Shown in pieces: positions 17,886 to 25,916 of a stretch of 47,449 nt of DNA. This DNA is from Planctomycetota bacterium (GTDB lineage: Bacteria; Planctomycetota; UBA1135; GCA-002686595). Location: contig JACRIN010000107.1 of NCBI GenBank assembly GCA_016220085.1, forward strand, positions 1 to 47,449, written 5' to 3'. The notes below the pieces were generated by a model that worked only from the letters and a program-made list of their open reading frames with translations, did not search any database and was not told the origin of the DNA. The translations under genes and the position numbers were made by a program. Each line of letters begins with the position of its first letter. Position 1 is the stretch's first letter.

Positions 17886-18545
17886 CTATTCGTCCGGCGC
17901 GCGCCAATGCGACGGCGACGCGCCGACCAGCTTGCGGAACGCGCGGCTGAAAGCCGCTTCGGACGCGTAGCCGACGCTCTGCGCGATCGTCGCGAGCCTG
18001 TCGGTCGAGTGATCGAGCCGTTCCGCCGCGAGCTGCGTGCGCCAACGCGCGAGGTACTGCATCGGCGCGAGGCCGACGAGCTCGCCGAAGCGCTCCGCGA
18101 GCACCGTGCGCGACGTCGCCGACTCCTCCGCGAGCTCCTGCCGCGACCATTCGCGCGCCGGCGCGCCGTGCAGGAGCGCGAGCGCCCGACCGACCAGCGG
18201 ATCGCGCAGTCCCGCGAGCCAACCGGTGCTCTGCGGCGGCAGCGTCTCGACGTGGCGGCGCACGACCTCGATGAACATCAACTCGGCGAGGCGCGTGATC
18301 ACGAGCTCGCCGCCCGCGCGACTCGACTCCGATTCCGCGAGCGCATGACGCGTGAACGCGCCGAGCCAGCTCGTGTCCTCGCCGTGCACCAAGAGCTGCG
18401 TCGGCAGCGCGCCGAGCAACGGATTGAACGGCCCGCGGTCGCAATCGAGGAAGCCGCAGACGAACGTCGCGTGCTCGCCGCCGCCTCCCATCCGCATCGT
18501 GAACGGCAAGCGCGGCGCTGCGGGCAGCTCGATCGGCGTCATCGC
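17886..18545 (-). pseudogene. AraC-family regulator, 5'-truncated by deletion
   Basis: The C-terminal AraC DNA-binding domain is complete: the first helix-turn-helix in SRQELAEESATSRTVLAERF and LAPMQYLARWR, the second in LATIAQSVGYASEAAFSRAF. Before it lies only the second half of the N-terminal cupin (GGEHATFVCGFLDCD and PFNPLLGALP). The first ~100 residues of the cupin are missing. Upstream of about 18545 the frame runs into the antisense strand of a methyltransferase remnant, so no proper start remains. The gene ends with TAG. The scar is shared with the remnant on the other strand. A shortened protein from an internal ATG could still bind DNA without a sensor. Confidence 0.8.
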
Positions 18546-18559
18546 ACCGCCGAGGCCCC

Positions 18560-18954
18560 GCGCGCTCGCCGAGCACTTCGAGGTCGAGTTCACGTCCGGC
18601 GACGCCGAAGCGTTGCCGTTCGACGACGCGACGTTCGACTGCGTGCTCTCGACGTTCGGCGTGATGTTCGCGCCGCGCCAGGAGCTCGCCACGAGCGAAC
18701 TGTTGCGCGTCACCAAACCCGGCGGACGGATCGCGCTCGCGAACTGGACGCCTCAGGGCCTGACCGGCGACGTGTTCCGGGTCTTGTCGCGCTTCGTGCC
18801 GCCGCCCGCCGGCGTGCCGTCGCCTTTCACGTGGGGCGACGACGAGGAGCTCGAGCGCGTGCTGGTCGACGTGCTCGCGCGCTCCAACCGAGCGACCGAC
18901 GGCTCGCTGGCGGGGACCGGAGAGTACCTCGAGGTCGTGATCGAGAAGCGTTGA
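18560..18954 (+). pseudogene. Class I SAM-dependent methyltransferase remnant
   Basis: The frame begins in the family at LAEHFEVEFTSGDAEALPF, i.e. at motif II of the Rossmann fold; the SAM-binding GxGxG motif and everything before it are absent. It continues normally with DDATFDCVLSTFGVMFAP and LLRVTKPGGRIALANWTP. Then DDEELERV jumps directly to LARSNRATDGSL and EYLEVVIEKR, whereas relatives have about 60 residues between these blocks, so a second in-frame deletion is likely. Its 5' end abuts the 5' end of the truncated AraC gene on the other strand. The product cannot bind SAM and is almost certainly inactive. Confidence 0.8.
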
Positions 18955-19312
18955 GCGATTCGGTGCGGCCGAGCGGCGCCGAGTCCTCGCCGAACGCTCG
19001 CCGCATCGCTGCTCGCCGCATCGCTGCTCGCACGAGCGAGCGCACGAGTGAGCGCACGAGCGACCGGCACGCGCACGGCGAGCGGCCGCGCGGGGTCGGC
19101 GTTCGCTCGCTCCGTTCAGCGAAGCCCTGCGCCGAACGCGCGCTTCGCCGGTCGCGCCTCGGGGCTCGGGCCTGGGCCTCGAAAGCGCTCCGGACCGGTC
19201 GCGCGGCTCGCCCGTCCCGTTCCTGGCTGCGACGGGCCCACCGACGCTCCAGCCCGGGCCCCGTAGCGCCGACGGGCGATCGGGGTCGGAGTCCGTCCGC
19301 GCCCGGGAACCG
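18955..19312. other. Intergenic with short degenerate repeats
   Basis: No gene is recognisable. Bases 18998-19062 contain two copies of a 15-mer TCGCCGCATCGCTGC and then 2.5 copies of ACGAGCGAGCGC-like 12-mers. The remainder is GC-rich and upstream of the TonB receptor; no convincing promoter is visible. Confidence 0.6.
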
Positions 19313-21313
19313 ATGCTCGACCGCGCGCTGATCGCCCTCGCAGTCCTCGCCTCACCCGCGTGGGGCCTCGCATTCCAAGACGCCGACGGAGAGCGCGACC
19401 TGACCGAGCTCGACCTCGAAGCACTCCTCCAAGTCGAGATCGACGACGTGGTCAGCGCGTCGTTGCATCCGCAGCGCACGTTCGACTCGCCCGCGTACGC
19501 GACCGTGATCCGCGGCGACGAAATCCGTGCGCACGGCTATCGGACGCTCGGCGAGATCCTGAGGAGCGTCACCGGCATGTACGTGACCTACGACCGCAAC
19601 TACGCGCACGTCGGAGTCCGCGGTTTCTTCGTGCCGGGCGACTACAACTCGCGTGTGCTGTTGTTGGTCGACGGACACCGCATCAACGATCCGGTGTACG
19701 GCGGTTATGGACTCGACTTCGACGCGCCGGTCGATCCCGATCTGATCGAGCGCATCGAAGTCATCCACGGCCCGGGTTCGGCGCTGTACGGCAGCAACGC
19801 GCTCTTCGCGGTCGTAAACGTGATCAACAAGCGCGGTGGTGATCTCGTGGGCGGCGAGGGTGCGTTCGAAGCCGCGAGTCACGGCACGTATCTGGGTCGC
19901 GCGACGTTCGGCGGCGCAAGCGACGACGGTCGGCAGTGGCTCGTGTCCGCGCGCGCGTTCGACTCCGCGGGTGACGAGCTCTTCTACGATGACTCCGCGT
20001 CGACGCCTTCCGGCGGGCACACGCGCGACACGGACTTCGAACGCGCGTACTCGCTCAACGCGCAGTACGACTGGAGCGACTGGTCGCTCAACGCCGCGTA
20101 CACCTGGCGCGAGAAGGGCGTGCCGACCGGCTCCTACGGCGCCGTCTTCGACGATCCCGACAATCGCACGGTCGATGCGACGGGCTATGCGGACCTGAGT
20201 TGGCGCCCCGACGTCGGAGCGGGGCGCACGGCGCTCGTGCGCGCCTACTTCACCGACTACCGCTACTGGGGCTACTACGTCACCGACGACACGTTCCAAG
20301 GCGGACCGCCCGACTTGCTCTACCACGATCGCGTGATCGGCGAGACGTTGGGCCTCGATGCGCGGCTCGCGTTCGAGCGCGCGCTCGGCGGCCGCCTGAC
20401 CGTCGGCGTCGACACGCGCTGGAACATCGCGCAGGACCAGAAAGGCTGGGACAGTGTCCACGGCGTCTACTACGACACCACCGACGACAGTCTCGAGAGC
20501 GGAGTCTTCCTCCAGGACGAGATCGCGCTCGGCAAGCACACGACTCTGGTCGCCGGCGGCCGCTACGACCACTACTAGTCGTTCGGAGGCACGTTCTCGC
20601 CGCGCGGCGCGCTGATGTACACGCCGGACGAGAAGAGCGCGTACAAGCTGCTCTACGGCGAAGGCTTCCGCGCGCCGAACGCGAGCGAGCTCGACTACAA
20701 CGTCGGCTCGATCGCGAACGTGCCCGACCTCGAGCCCGAGCGCATGTCGAGCCTGGAAGCGGTGGTCGAGCGCGCGTTCGACAGCGGCTGGCGCGCGTCG
20801 GCCTCGCTGTTCCACTACGACGTCGAGGACCTGATCGTGCGCGGGCCCGATCCGGTGACGGCCGAGCTCCTGTATCGCAACGTCGGCGACGTCGTCGGAG
20901 ACGGCGTCGAGCTCGAGCTCGAACGCCGCTTCGAACGCGGCCGGCGCGTGCGACTCAGTCACGCGCTGCAGTACGTCCGCGACGACGACACCGGCGAGCG
21001 CGCGGTCAACTCGCCGCGCAACGTGACGCAGTTCCTCGCGGAAACGCCGGTGTTCACCGACGGACTGCTCGCCGGCGCCGAGTGCATCTACGTCGGCTCG
21101 CGCGCGACGTTCGGCGGCGACATGGCGCCCGGGTACGTGTTGACCAACCTCGCGCTGCGTGCGCCGCGCCTCGCGCCGGGCATCGAGCTCGCGCTGATCG
21201 CGCGCAATCTCTTCGACGTCCGGTACTACGACCCGGTCGGCCCCGAGCTGGTGCAAGACGCGTTGGAACAGGACGGCTTCTCGCTCGCGCTGCGCCTGAC
21301 CGTGGGCCGCTGA
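19313..21313 (+). pseudogene. TonB-dependent outer-membrane receptor with in-frame amber codon
   Basis: A 22-strand beta-barrel receptor for active uptake of an unknown ligand. There is a signal peptide (ALIALAVLASPAWGLAF), then LDLEALLQVEIDDVVSAS, a plug-domain lead-in common in this phylum, and the plug itself (YATVIRGDEIRAHGYRTLGEIL, VLLLVDGHRINDP, ERIEVIHGPGSALYGSNA). The barrel runs through EGFRAPNASELDYN and ends with aromatic-rich strands. A TAG at 20576-20578 (codon 422) interrupts RYDHY-stop-SFGGTFSPR; the same frame then continues for 245 codons to the barrel end. In relatives this position is a variable polar residue, so a single substitution explains it. A protein ending at the TAG would lack the last third of the barrel. 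The lead-in could also be a sensor/receptor for colicin I-type or siderophore ligands; specificity cannot be read. Confidence 0.85.
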
Positions 21314-21373
21314 CCGAAGCGATCGCCGAGACCCCCGCGCGCTCCGCCGTCCGGCGCCCGTTAGGCACCCGGC

Positions 21374-21523
21374 GGCCCGCCGGAAGTGGTCGCGGCGGGC
21401 CCGTCCGGGGCTCTGCCAAGACGGCAGAAAGCCGCCGGGCCGATGGGAAGCGCTGCCGGACTGGCAGCGGGCGGCGGGTCGGCCGAGCGACCAGCCCCAA
21501 CCTGCGGGCGGCGAAGTCCGCCC
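21374..21523. other. Cluster of four GC-rich hairpins
   Basis: The 308-base gap between the TonB gene and the response regulator holds four perfect hairpins. They are 21374-21401 (9 bp, GGCCCGCCG), 21412-21428 (6 bp, TCTGCC), 21451-21469 (7 bp, CGCTGCC with loop GGACT) and 21506-21523 (6 bp, GGGCGG). The third sits inside an outer GCCGCC/GGCGGC pair (21431-21436 with 21470-21475). The first may end the TonB transcript; together they could be a structured leader or small RNA. It matches no riboswitch class that I recognise. Confidence 0.5.
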
Positions 21524-21621
21524 CACCACTAGATAGCGGTCCCTTCCCGGCGTCGACCCCGCGTGCCGGCGGCGGCACAAGCTTTGCTTTCACCGGCGCC
21601 CACCCTTCTGCAGCCCTATCC

Positions 21622-22014
21622 ATGTTGGCACCGCGACGGATTCTGATCGCCGACGACGACCTGGAGGTCCGCAGGGGCGTGGTCGACCTCCTCTCATCGC
21701 TCGGCTCGGAGATCCTCCAAGCCGAGTCGGGTTTGGAGGCCCTGAGCCTGCTCCGAGAGCGGGCACCGATCCACCTGCTGCTGCTCGACATGCACATGCC
21801 GGGCTGCGGAGGCCTCGAAGTGATCGATCGCCTGCGCGGTCGGTTCGAGCTCCCGTTCATCTGCTACTCCGGCAACGCGACGCGCGAGCTGGAGAGTCAG
21901 GTGCGCGCGGCGGGTGCGTTCGCGTTCCTTCACAAGCCCGTGCAACCCGATCGCCTGCGCGCGGAAGTCGTTCGCGCGCTGGGCCGTTGGGACTCAGCGA
22001 ACAAGCCGTCGTGA
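21622..22014 (+). CDS. Receiver-only response regulator
   Basis: The 130-residue protein is a single CheY-like receiver domain. Acidic residues in IADDDLEV, the phosphoacceptor Asp56 in LLLLDMHMPG, the switch Ser in ICYSGNAT and the lysine in FLHKPVQP are all present. No output domain follows, so it must signal by protein contact or phosphotransfer. I start at ATG 21622, the first residue of the canonical fold; the frame is open far upstream, antisense to nothing useful. No histidine kinase is adjacent. groES follows after 52 bases, so cotranscription is possible. Confidence 0.9.
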   Translation: MLAPRRILIADDDLEVRRGVVDLLSSLGSEILQAESGLEALSLLRERAPIHLLLLDMHMPGCGGLEVIDRLRGRFELPFICYSGNATRELESQVRAAGAFAFLHKPVQPDRLRAEVVRALGRWDSANKPS

Positions 22015-22066
22015 CACCGACGGCCGACCAATCACCAGAAACCCTATTCACGAGAAGAAGCTCTCC

Positions 22067-22381
22067 ATGACCACCAAGACCAAGTCGAAGGCCCACATCC
22101 GTCCGCTCGGGGACCGCGTGCTCGTGCAACGCGTCGAAGCCGAAGAGAAGACCGCCGGCGGCATCCTGCTCCCCGACAGCGCGAAGGAGAAGCCGAAGGA
22201 AGGCAAGGTCGTCGCGATCGGCACCGGCAAGACCCTCGACAACGGCCAGCGCTCGACGTTCAGCGTCAAGATCGGCGACCGCGTCCTCTTCACGTCCTAC
22301 GCCGGCACCGAGGTCAAGGCGGTCGGCACCGAGTACCTGGTCATGCGCGAAGACGACATCCTCGGCGTGATCGAAGACTGA
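22067..22381 (+). CDS. groES: Co-chaperonin GroES
   Basis: The 10-kDa lid of the GroEL chaperonin, 104 residues. It shows the family's HIRPLGDRVLVQRVEAEEKT, the mobile loop KTAGGILLPDSAKEKP, and DRVLFTSYAGTEV with EYLVMREDDILGVIE at the end. A polar tail of nine residues (MTTKTKSKA) precedes the usual start. The ribosome site is weak (AGAAG). It lies 28 bases upstream of groEL, the classical order. No CIRCE element is present. Confidence 0.97.
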   Translation: MTTKTKSKAHIRPLGDRVLVQRVEAEEKTAGGILLPDSAKEKPKEGKVVAIGTGKTLDNGQRSTFSVKIGDRVLFTSYAGTEVKAVGTEYLVMREDDILGVIED

Positions 22382-22409
22382 GCGCCTCGCCCACTCACCA
22401 GGAGCACAC

Positions 22410-24017
22410 ATGACTGCCAAACAAATCAGCTACGACGCCGAGGCCCGCGAGCACATCCGCAACGGAGTGCGCCGCTTGGCCCGCGCCGTCAAAGTCACGC
22501 TCGGCCCCCGTGGCCGCAACGTGATCATCCAGAAGTCGTTCGGTTCGCCGACCGTCACCAAGGACGGCGTCACCGTCTCCAAGGAGATCGAGCTCGAGCA
22601 CCCGTACGAGAACATGGGCGCGCAGCTCGTGAAGGAAGTCGCCCAACGCACCAGCGACAACGCGGGTGACGGCACGACGACCGCCACGGTGCTCGCCGAG
22701 GCGATCTTCGAAGAAGGCCTCAAGAACGTCACCGCCGGCGCCAACCCGGTCGCGCTCAAGCGCGGCATCGACAAGGCCGTCGACGCCTGCGTCGAGAGTC
22801 TCAAGAAGATCTCGACGCCCGTGAAGGGCAACAAGGAAGTCGCTCAGGTCGGCTGCATCGCGGCCAACAACGACCAAGAGATCGGCAAGATGATCGCCGA
22901 CGCGATGGAGAAGGTCGGCAAGGACGGCGTCATCACCGTCGAAGAAGGCCGCGGCATCAAGACCGAGGTCGAGTGGGTCGAGGGGATGCAGTTCGACAAG
23001 GGCTACCTCTCGCCGCACTTCATCACCGATCCGAAGTCGATGACGGCGACCTACGAGAAGCCGTTCGTCCTGATCAACGAGAAGAAGATCGCGTCGATCA
23101 AGGAGCTGATCCCGCTGCTCGAGCAAGTCGTGCAAGCCGGCAAGGCGCTCGTGATCATCGCGGAAGACATCGAAGGTGAAGCGCTGGCGACGTTGGTCGT
23201 CAACCGTCTGCGCGGCACGCTCAACGTCGTCGCGGTCAAGGCACCGGGCTTTGGCGATCGTCGCAAGGCGATGCTCGAGGACATCGCGGTCCTCACCGGC
23301 GCGACGCCGATCTTCGAGGCGACGGGCAAGACGCTCGAAACCGTGACCCTCAAGGACCTCGGCACCGCGCGCAAGGTGATCGTCGGCAAGGACGACACCA
23401 CGCTGATCGAAGGCGCGGGCTCGAAGGACGCGATCAAGGGCCGCATCGCTCAGATCCGCGCCGAGATCGAAGTCACCAAGAGCGACTACGACAAGGAGAA
23501 GCTCCAAGAGCGTCTCGCCAAGCTCTCGGGCGGTGTCGCGCAGATCAACGTCGGCGCGGCGACCGAAGCCGAGATGAAGGAGAAGAAGGCTCGCGTCGAG
23601 GACGCGCTGCACGCGACGCGCGCGGCGGTCGAAGAAGGCATCGTGCCGGGCGGCGGCGTGGCCCTCGTCAACTGCATCGAGGTGGTCGAGAAGCTCTCGC
23701 TCTCCGGCGACGAGAAGGTCGGCGCGATGATCGTGCGCCGTTCGCTCGAAGCGCCCATGCGCCAAATCGCGACCAACGCCGGCCAAGACGGCGCGGTCGT
23801 CGTGCAGAACGTGCGCGCGAAGAAGTCGAAGAACTGGGGCTACAACGCGGGCACCGACACCTACGAAGACCTCGTGGTGGCCGGCGTCATCGACCCCACG
23901 AAGGTCACGCGCACCGCGCTCCAGAACGCCGCTTCCGTTGCGAGCCTGCTGCTGACGACCGACGCGCTCGTCAGCGACCTCCCCGAGAAGGAAGAGAAGG
24001 CCGGCAAGGCCGACTGA
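22410..24017 (+). CDS. groEL: Chaperonin GroEL
   Basis: The 60-kDa ATP-dependent folding chamber, 535 residues. Nucleotide-binding motifs VTLGPRGRNV, TVTKDGVTVSKEI and NAGDGTTTATVLAE (catalytic Asp) are present, as is the ATP-site region RAAVEEGIVPGGGVAL and the equatorial YNAGTDTYEDLV. The tail ends EEKAGKAD without the GGM repeats of E. coli GroEL, so chamber-floor flexibility may differ or this may be one of several paralogues, as common in planctomycetes. AGGAG lies 6-7 bases upstream of ATG. A strong hairpin terminator follows. Confidence 0.97.
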   Translation: MTAKQISYDAEAREHIRNGVRRLARAVKVTLGPRGRNVIIQKSFGSPTVTKDGVTVSKEIELEHPYENMGAQLVKEVAQRTSDNAGDGTTTATVLAEAIFEEGLKNVTAGANPVALKRGIDKAVDACVESLKKISTPVKGNKEVAQVGCIAANNDQEIGKMIADAMEKVGKDGVITVEEGRGIKTEVEWVEGMQFDKGYLSPHFITDPKSMTATYEKPFVLINEKKIASIKELIPLLEQVVQAGKALVIIAEDIEGEALATLVVNRLRGTLNVVAVKAPGFGDRRKAMLEDIAVLTGATPIFEATGKTLETVTLKDLGTARKVIVGKDDTTLIEGAGSKDAIKGRIAQIRAEIEVTKSDYDKEKLQERLAKLSGGVAQINVGAATEAEMKEKKARVEDALHATRAAVEEGIVPGGGVALVNCIEVVEKLSLSGDEKVGAMIVRRSLEAPMRQIATNAGQDGAVVVQNVRAKKSKNWGYNAGTDTYEDLVVAGVIDPTKVTRTALQNAASVASLLLTTDALVSDLPEKEEKAGKAD

Positions 24018-24037
24018 GTCCGACTCGTCACGACAAT

Positions 24038-24071
24038 GCGGGCCGCTCCGTCACTCGACGGGGCGGCCCGC
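24038..24071 (+). terminator. Hairpin terminator after groEL
   Basis: GCGGGCCGC (24038-24046) pairs perfectly with GCGGCCCGC (24063-24071), and CCG/CGG extends the stem past a single mismatch to an eight-base loop. It starts 20 bases after the groEL stop. The T-tract is weak (CTTCGCGTT). Confidence 0.8.
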
Positions 24072-24216
24072 TTCGCGTTCACGCTCCGGATTTCGCGCTC
24101 GCCGAGACCGAACGGCTGCCGTGGATTCCCTCGATTCCCTGATGGCGACTCGCGACCGTTCTCGCTGGGTCGCACGGGCGCGAATCCACGCCCGAGTCCC
24201 AAACGAGGAGTCGACC

Positions 24217-25860
24217 ATGTCCGTCCAACACTCGAACCACGTTCCGCCGATCCGTCTTCCGTTCGCACGCCCATGCCTCGCGCTGGTCGCCGCCGTCGCA
24301 CTCTGCTCCGGGCGTGCGCTCGCGCAGTGCGGTCCGCCGGTGACCGCGGAGCTCACGCCTGCCGATCCTCAGTTCAACGGCCAGTACGGCGTCGGCATCG
24401 CGCTCGACGGCGACACGCTGCTGGTCGGTCGGCCGATCGGCCCGGAAGGTGGCGCCGTGTACGCCTACCGCGACTCGGGCGCAGGCTGGACGCTCGAGGC
24501 GCAGTTGCCCGCGCCGACGGTCCTCATCAACGGGTCCTTCGGACTGAACGTCGACCTCGACGGCGACGTCGCAGCCATCGGCGGCAGCACGAGCCTCGAC
24601 AAGGGCTACATCGCGCGCCGCAGCGGCACGAGCTGGTCGATCGAAGCGACGTTGACGCCGCTGGTTCCGGCCGACGCGGCGAGCTTCGGCGTCGACGTTT
24701 CGATCGAAGGCGACTGGGCCGTGTTCGGCGCGAGCCAGTCCAACACGCCGTTCGCCAACGGCGCCGGCTCGGTGTACGTCTTCCATCGCGCGAGCGGCGT
24801 GTGGGGCCAACACTCCGTCCTCCATCCCTCCGACGCGGACACCGGCGATCAGTTTGGCTACAGCGTCGAGCTGCGCAACGGCGTGCTCGTCGCCGGATCG
24901 ATGCGCTGGTCGAGCGCGTTGCCGGGGCGTGCGGCGGCGCACGTGTATCGACTGATCGGCAACGCCTGGACGCTCGAAGCCGTGCTGCAGCCGACCAGTG
25001 CCGGAGTGGGCTCTTACTACGGCCGCCGCGTCGCGACCGACGGCTCGGTCGTCTTGGTCTCCGACATCGGCGACACGTTCGAAACCAACAACGTCGGCGT
25101 GATCTACGCGTACCGCTGGGACGGCACGAGCTGGAGCGAGGAGCAGCAACTGCGCTCCGCGATCTCCGGCTCGCACGGCTACTACGGCGAGGAGCTCGCG
25201 CTCGAGGGCGACGAGCTCGCGACCACCGCGAACAACGCAGCCGGCCGGGTCTGGCACTACCGGCGTGTCGGCGGACAGTGGCTCGAGCTCGGCGTGACCA
25301 CCTCGACGCTCTCGCCGGGGTTCAGCGGCTGGGACGTCGAGCTCGACGGCTCGCGCCTGGCGGTCGGCTCGCCGACGGTCGACTCCGGCGACCTCCAGAG
25401 CGGTGCGGCCTACGTGTTCGACGTGAACGGTGCGGCGCTCGCCTGCACGTACTGCACGGCGAAGGTCAACTCCGAGGGCTGCACGCCGCAAATCGGTTTC
25501 AGCGGCATGGCGAGCGCGAGCGCGCCGAGCGGCTTCCAGCTCACGGCGACCCAGATGATCGCGGGCAAGCCCGGCATCTTCTTCTACGCACGCACCGCGA
25601 CCGCCGCGACGGCGTTCGGCGGCGGCACGCTCTGCATGAAGAATCCGATCGAGCGCACGTCCGTGCAGTTCGCGTCGGGCTCCGGCGCGTGCGGCGGCGC
25701 GTATGCATTCGACTTCAACGCGTGGATCGCGAGCGGCGCGGATCCGGCCTTGGTCGCGGGCGAAGTCGTGCGCGGGCAGTTCTGGGGCCGCGATTCGGGC
25801 TTCTCTCCGCCGAACAACGTCGGGCTCAGCGACGCGATCTCGTTCGTGATCGCGCCCTGA
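24217..25860 (+). CDS. Secreted FG-GAP propeller protein with C-terminal shared module
   Basis: The 547-residue protein has a signal peptide (CLALVAAVALCSGRALAQC). Residues ~35-410 contain seven repeats of the type GVGIALDGDTLLVG, FGLNVDLDGDVAAIGG, FGVDVSIEGDWAVFGA and GWDVELDGSRLAVGSP, each followed by AYVY/VYVF-like strands. These resemble the integrin-alpha FG-GAP beta-propeller. The last ~135 residues start at CTYCTAKVNSEG and contain FGGGTLCMKNPIERT and QFWGRDSG; they are the module also found at 1-1584 and 9117-10868. The start is set at ATG 24217, with GAGGAG six bases before it, in preference to the upstream ATG at 24121. It is convergent with a kinase gene. Confidence 0.85.
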   Translation: MSVQHSNHVPPIRLPFARPCLALVAAVALCSGRALAQCGPPVTAELTPADPQFNGQYGVGIALDGDTLLVGRPIGPEGGAVYAYRDSGAGWTLEAQLPAPTVLINGSFGLNVDLDGDVAAIGGSTSLDKGYIARRSGTSWSIEATLTPLVPADAASFGVDVSIEGDWAVFGASQSNTPFANGAGSVYVFHRASGVWGQHSVLHPSDADTGDQFGYSVELRNGVLVAGSMRWSSALPGRAAAHVYRLIGNAWTLEAVLQPTSAGVGSYYGRRVATDGSVVLVSDIGDTFETNNVGVIYAYRWDGTSWSEEQQLRSAISGSHGYYGEELALEGDELATTANNAAGRVWHYRRVGGQWLELGVTTSTLSPGFSGWDVELDGSRLAVGSPTVDSGDLQSGAAYVFDVNGAALACTYCTAKVNSEGCTPQIGFSGMASASAPSGFQLTATQMIAGKPGIFFYARTATAATAFGGGTLCMKNPIERTSVQFASGSGACGGAYAFDFNAWIASGADPALVAGEVVRGQFWGRDSGFSPPNNVGLSDAISFVIAP

Positions 25861-25879
25861 GCCCGAGCGACGCACGAAT

Positions 25880-25911
25880 CGCGGCCGATCGTCGCTCGAC
25901 GGTCGGCCGCG
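25880..25911. terminator. Bidirectional hairpin between convergent genes
   Basis: Perfect 9-bp arms CGCGGCCGA (25880-25888) and TCGGCCGCG (25903-25911) around a 14-base loop. It separates the ends of the FG-GAP gene (25860) and the kinase gene (25917) and can serve both. Confidence 0.75.
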
Positions 25912-25916
25912 CGCGT

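Noticed and set aside
18352..18558. A complete methyltransferase gene starting at the ATG at 18352
   Set aside because: The first ~70 residues are the antisense of the AraC gene and match no methyltransferase; the family part starts only near 18560.
3762..21313. TAG as a reassigned sense codon, given amber codons in ligA and the TonB gene
   Set aside because: TAG terminates sodB (14932), the AraC gene (17886), the WD40 gene (32466) and the gene ending at 35978, so it works as a stop in this genome.
21314..22066. A CIRCE element or a cobalamin riboswitch before groES or the regulator
   Set aside because: No TTAGCACTC-N9-GAGTGCTAA inverted repeat and no B12-box-like GCCACTG segment were found.
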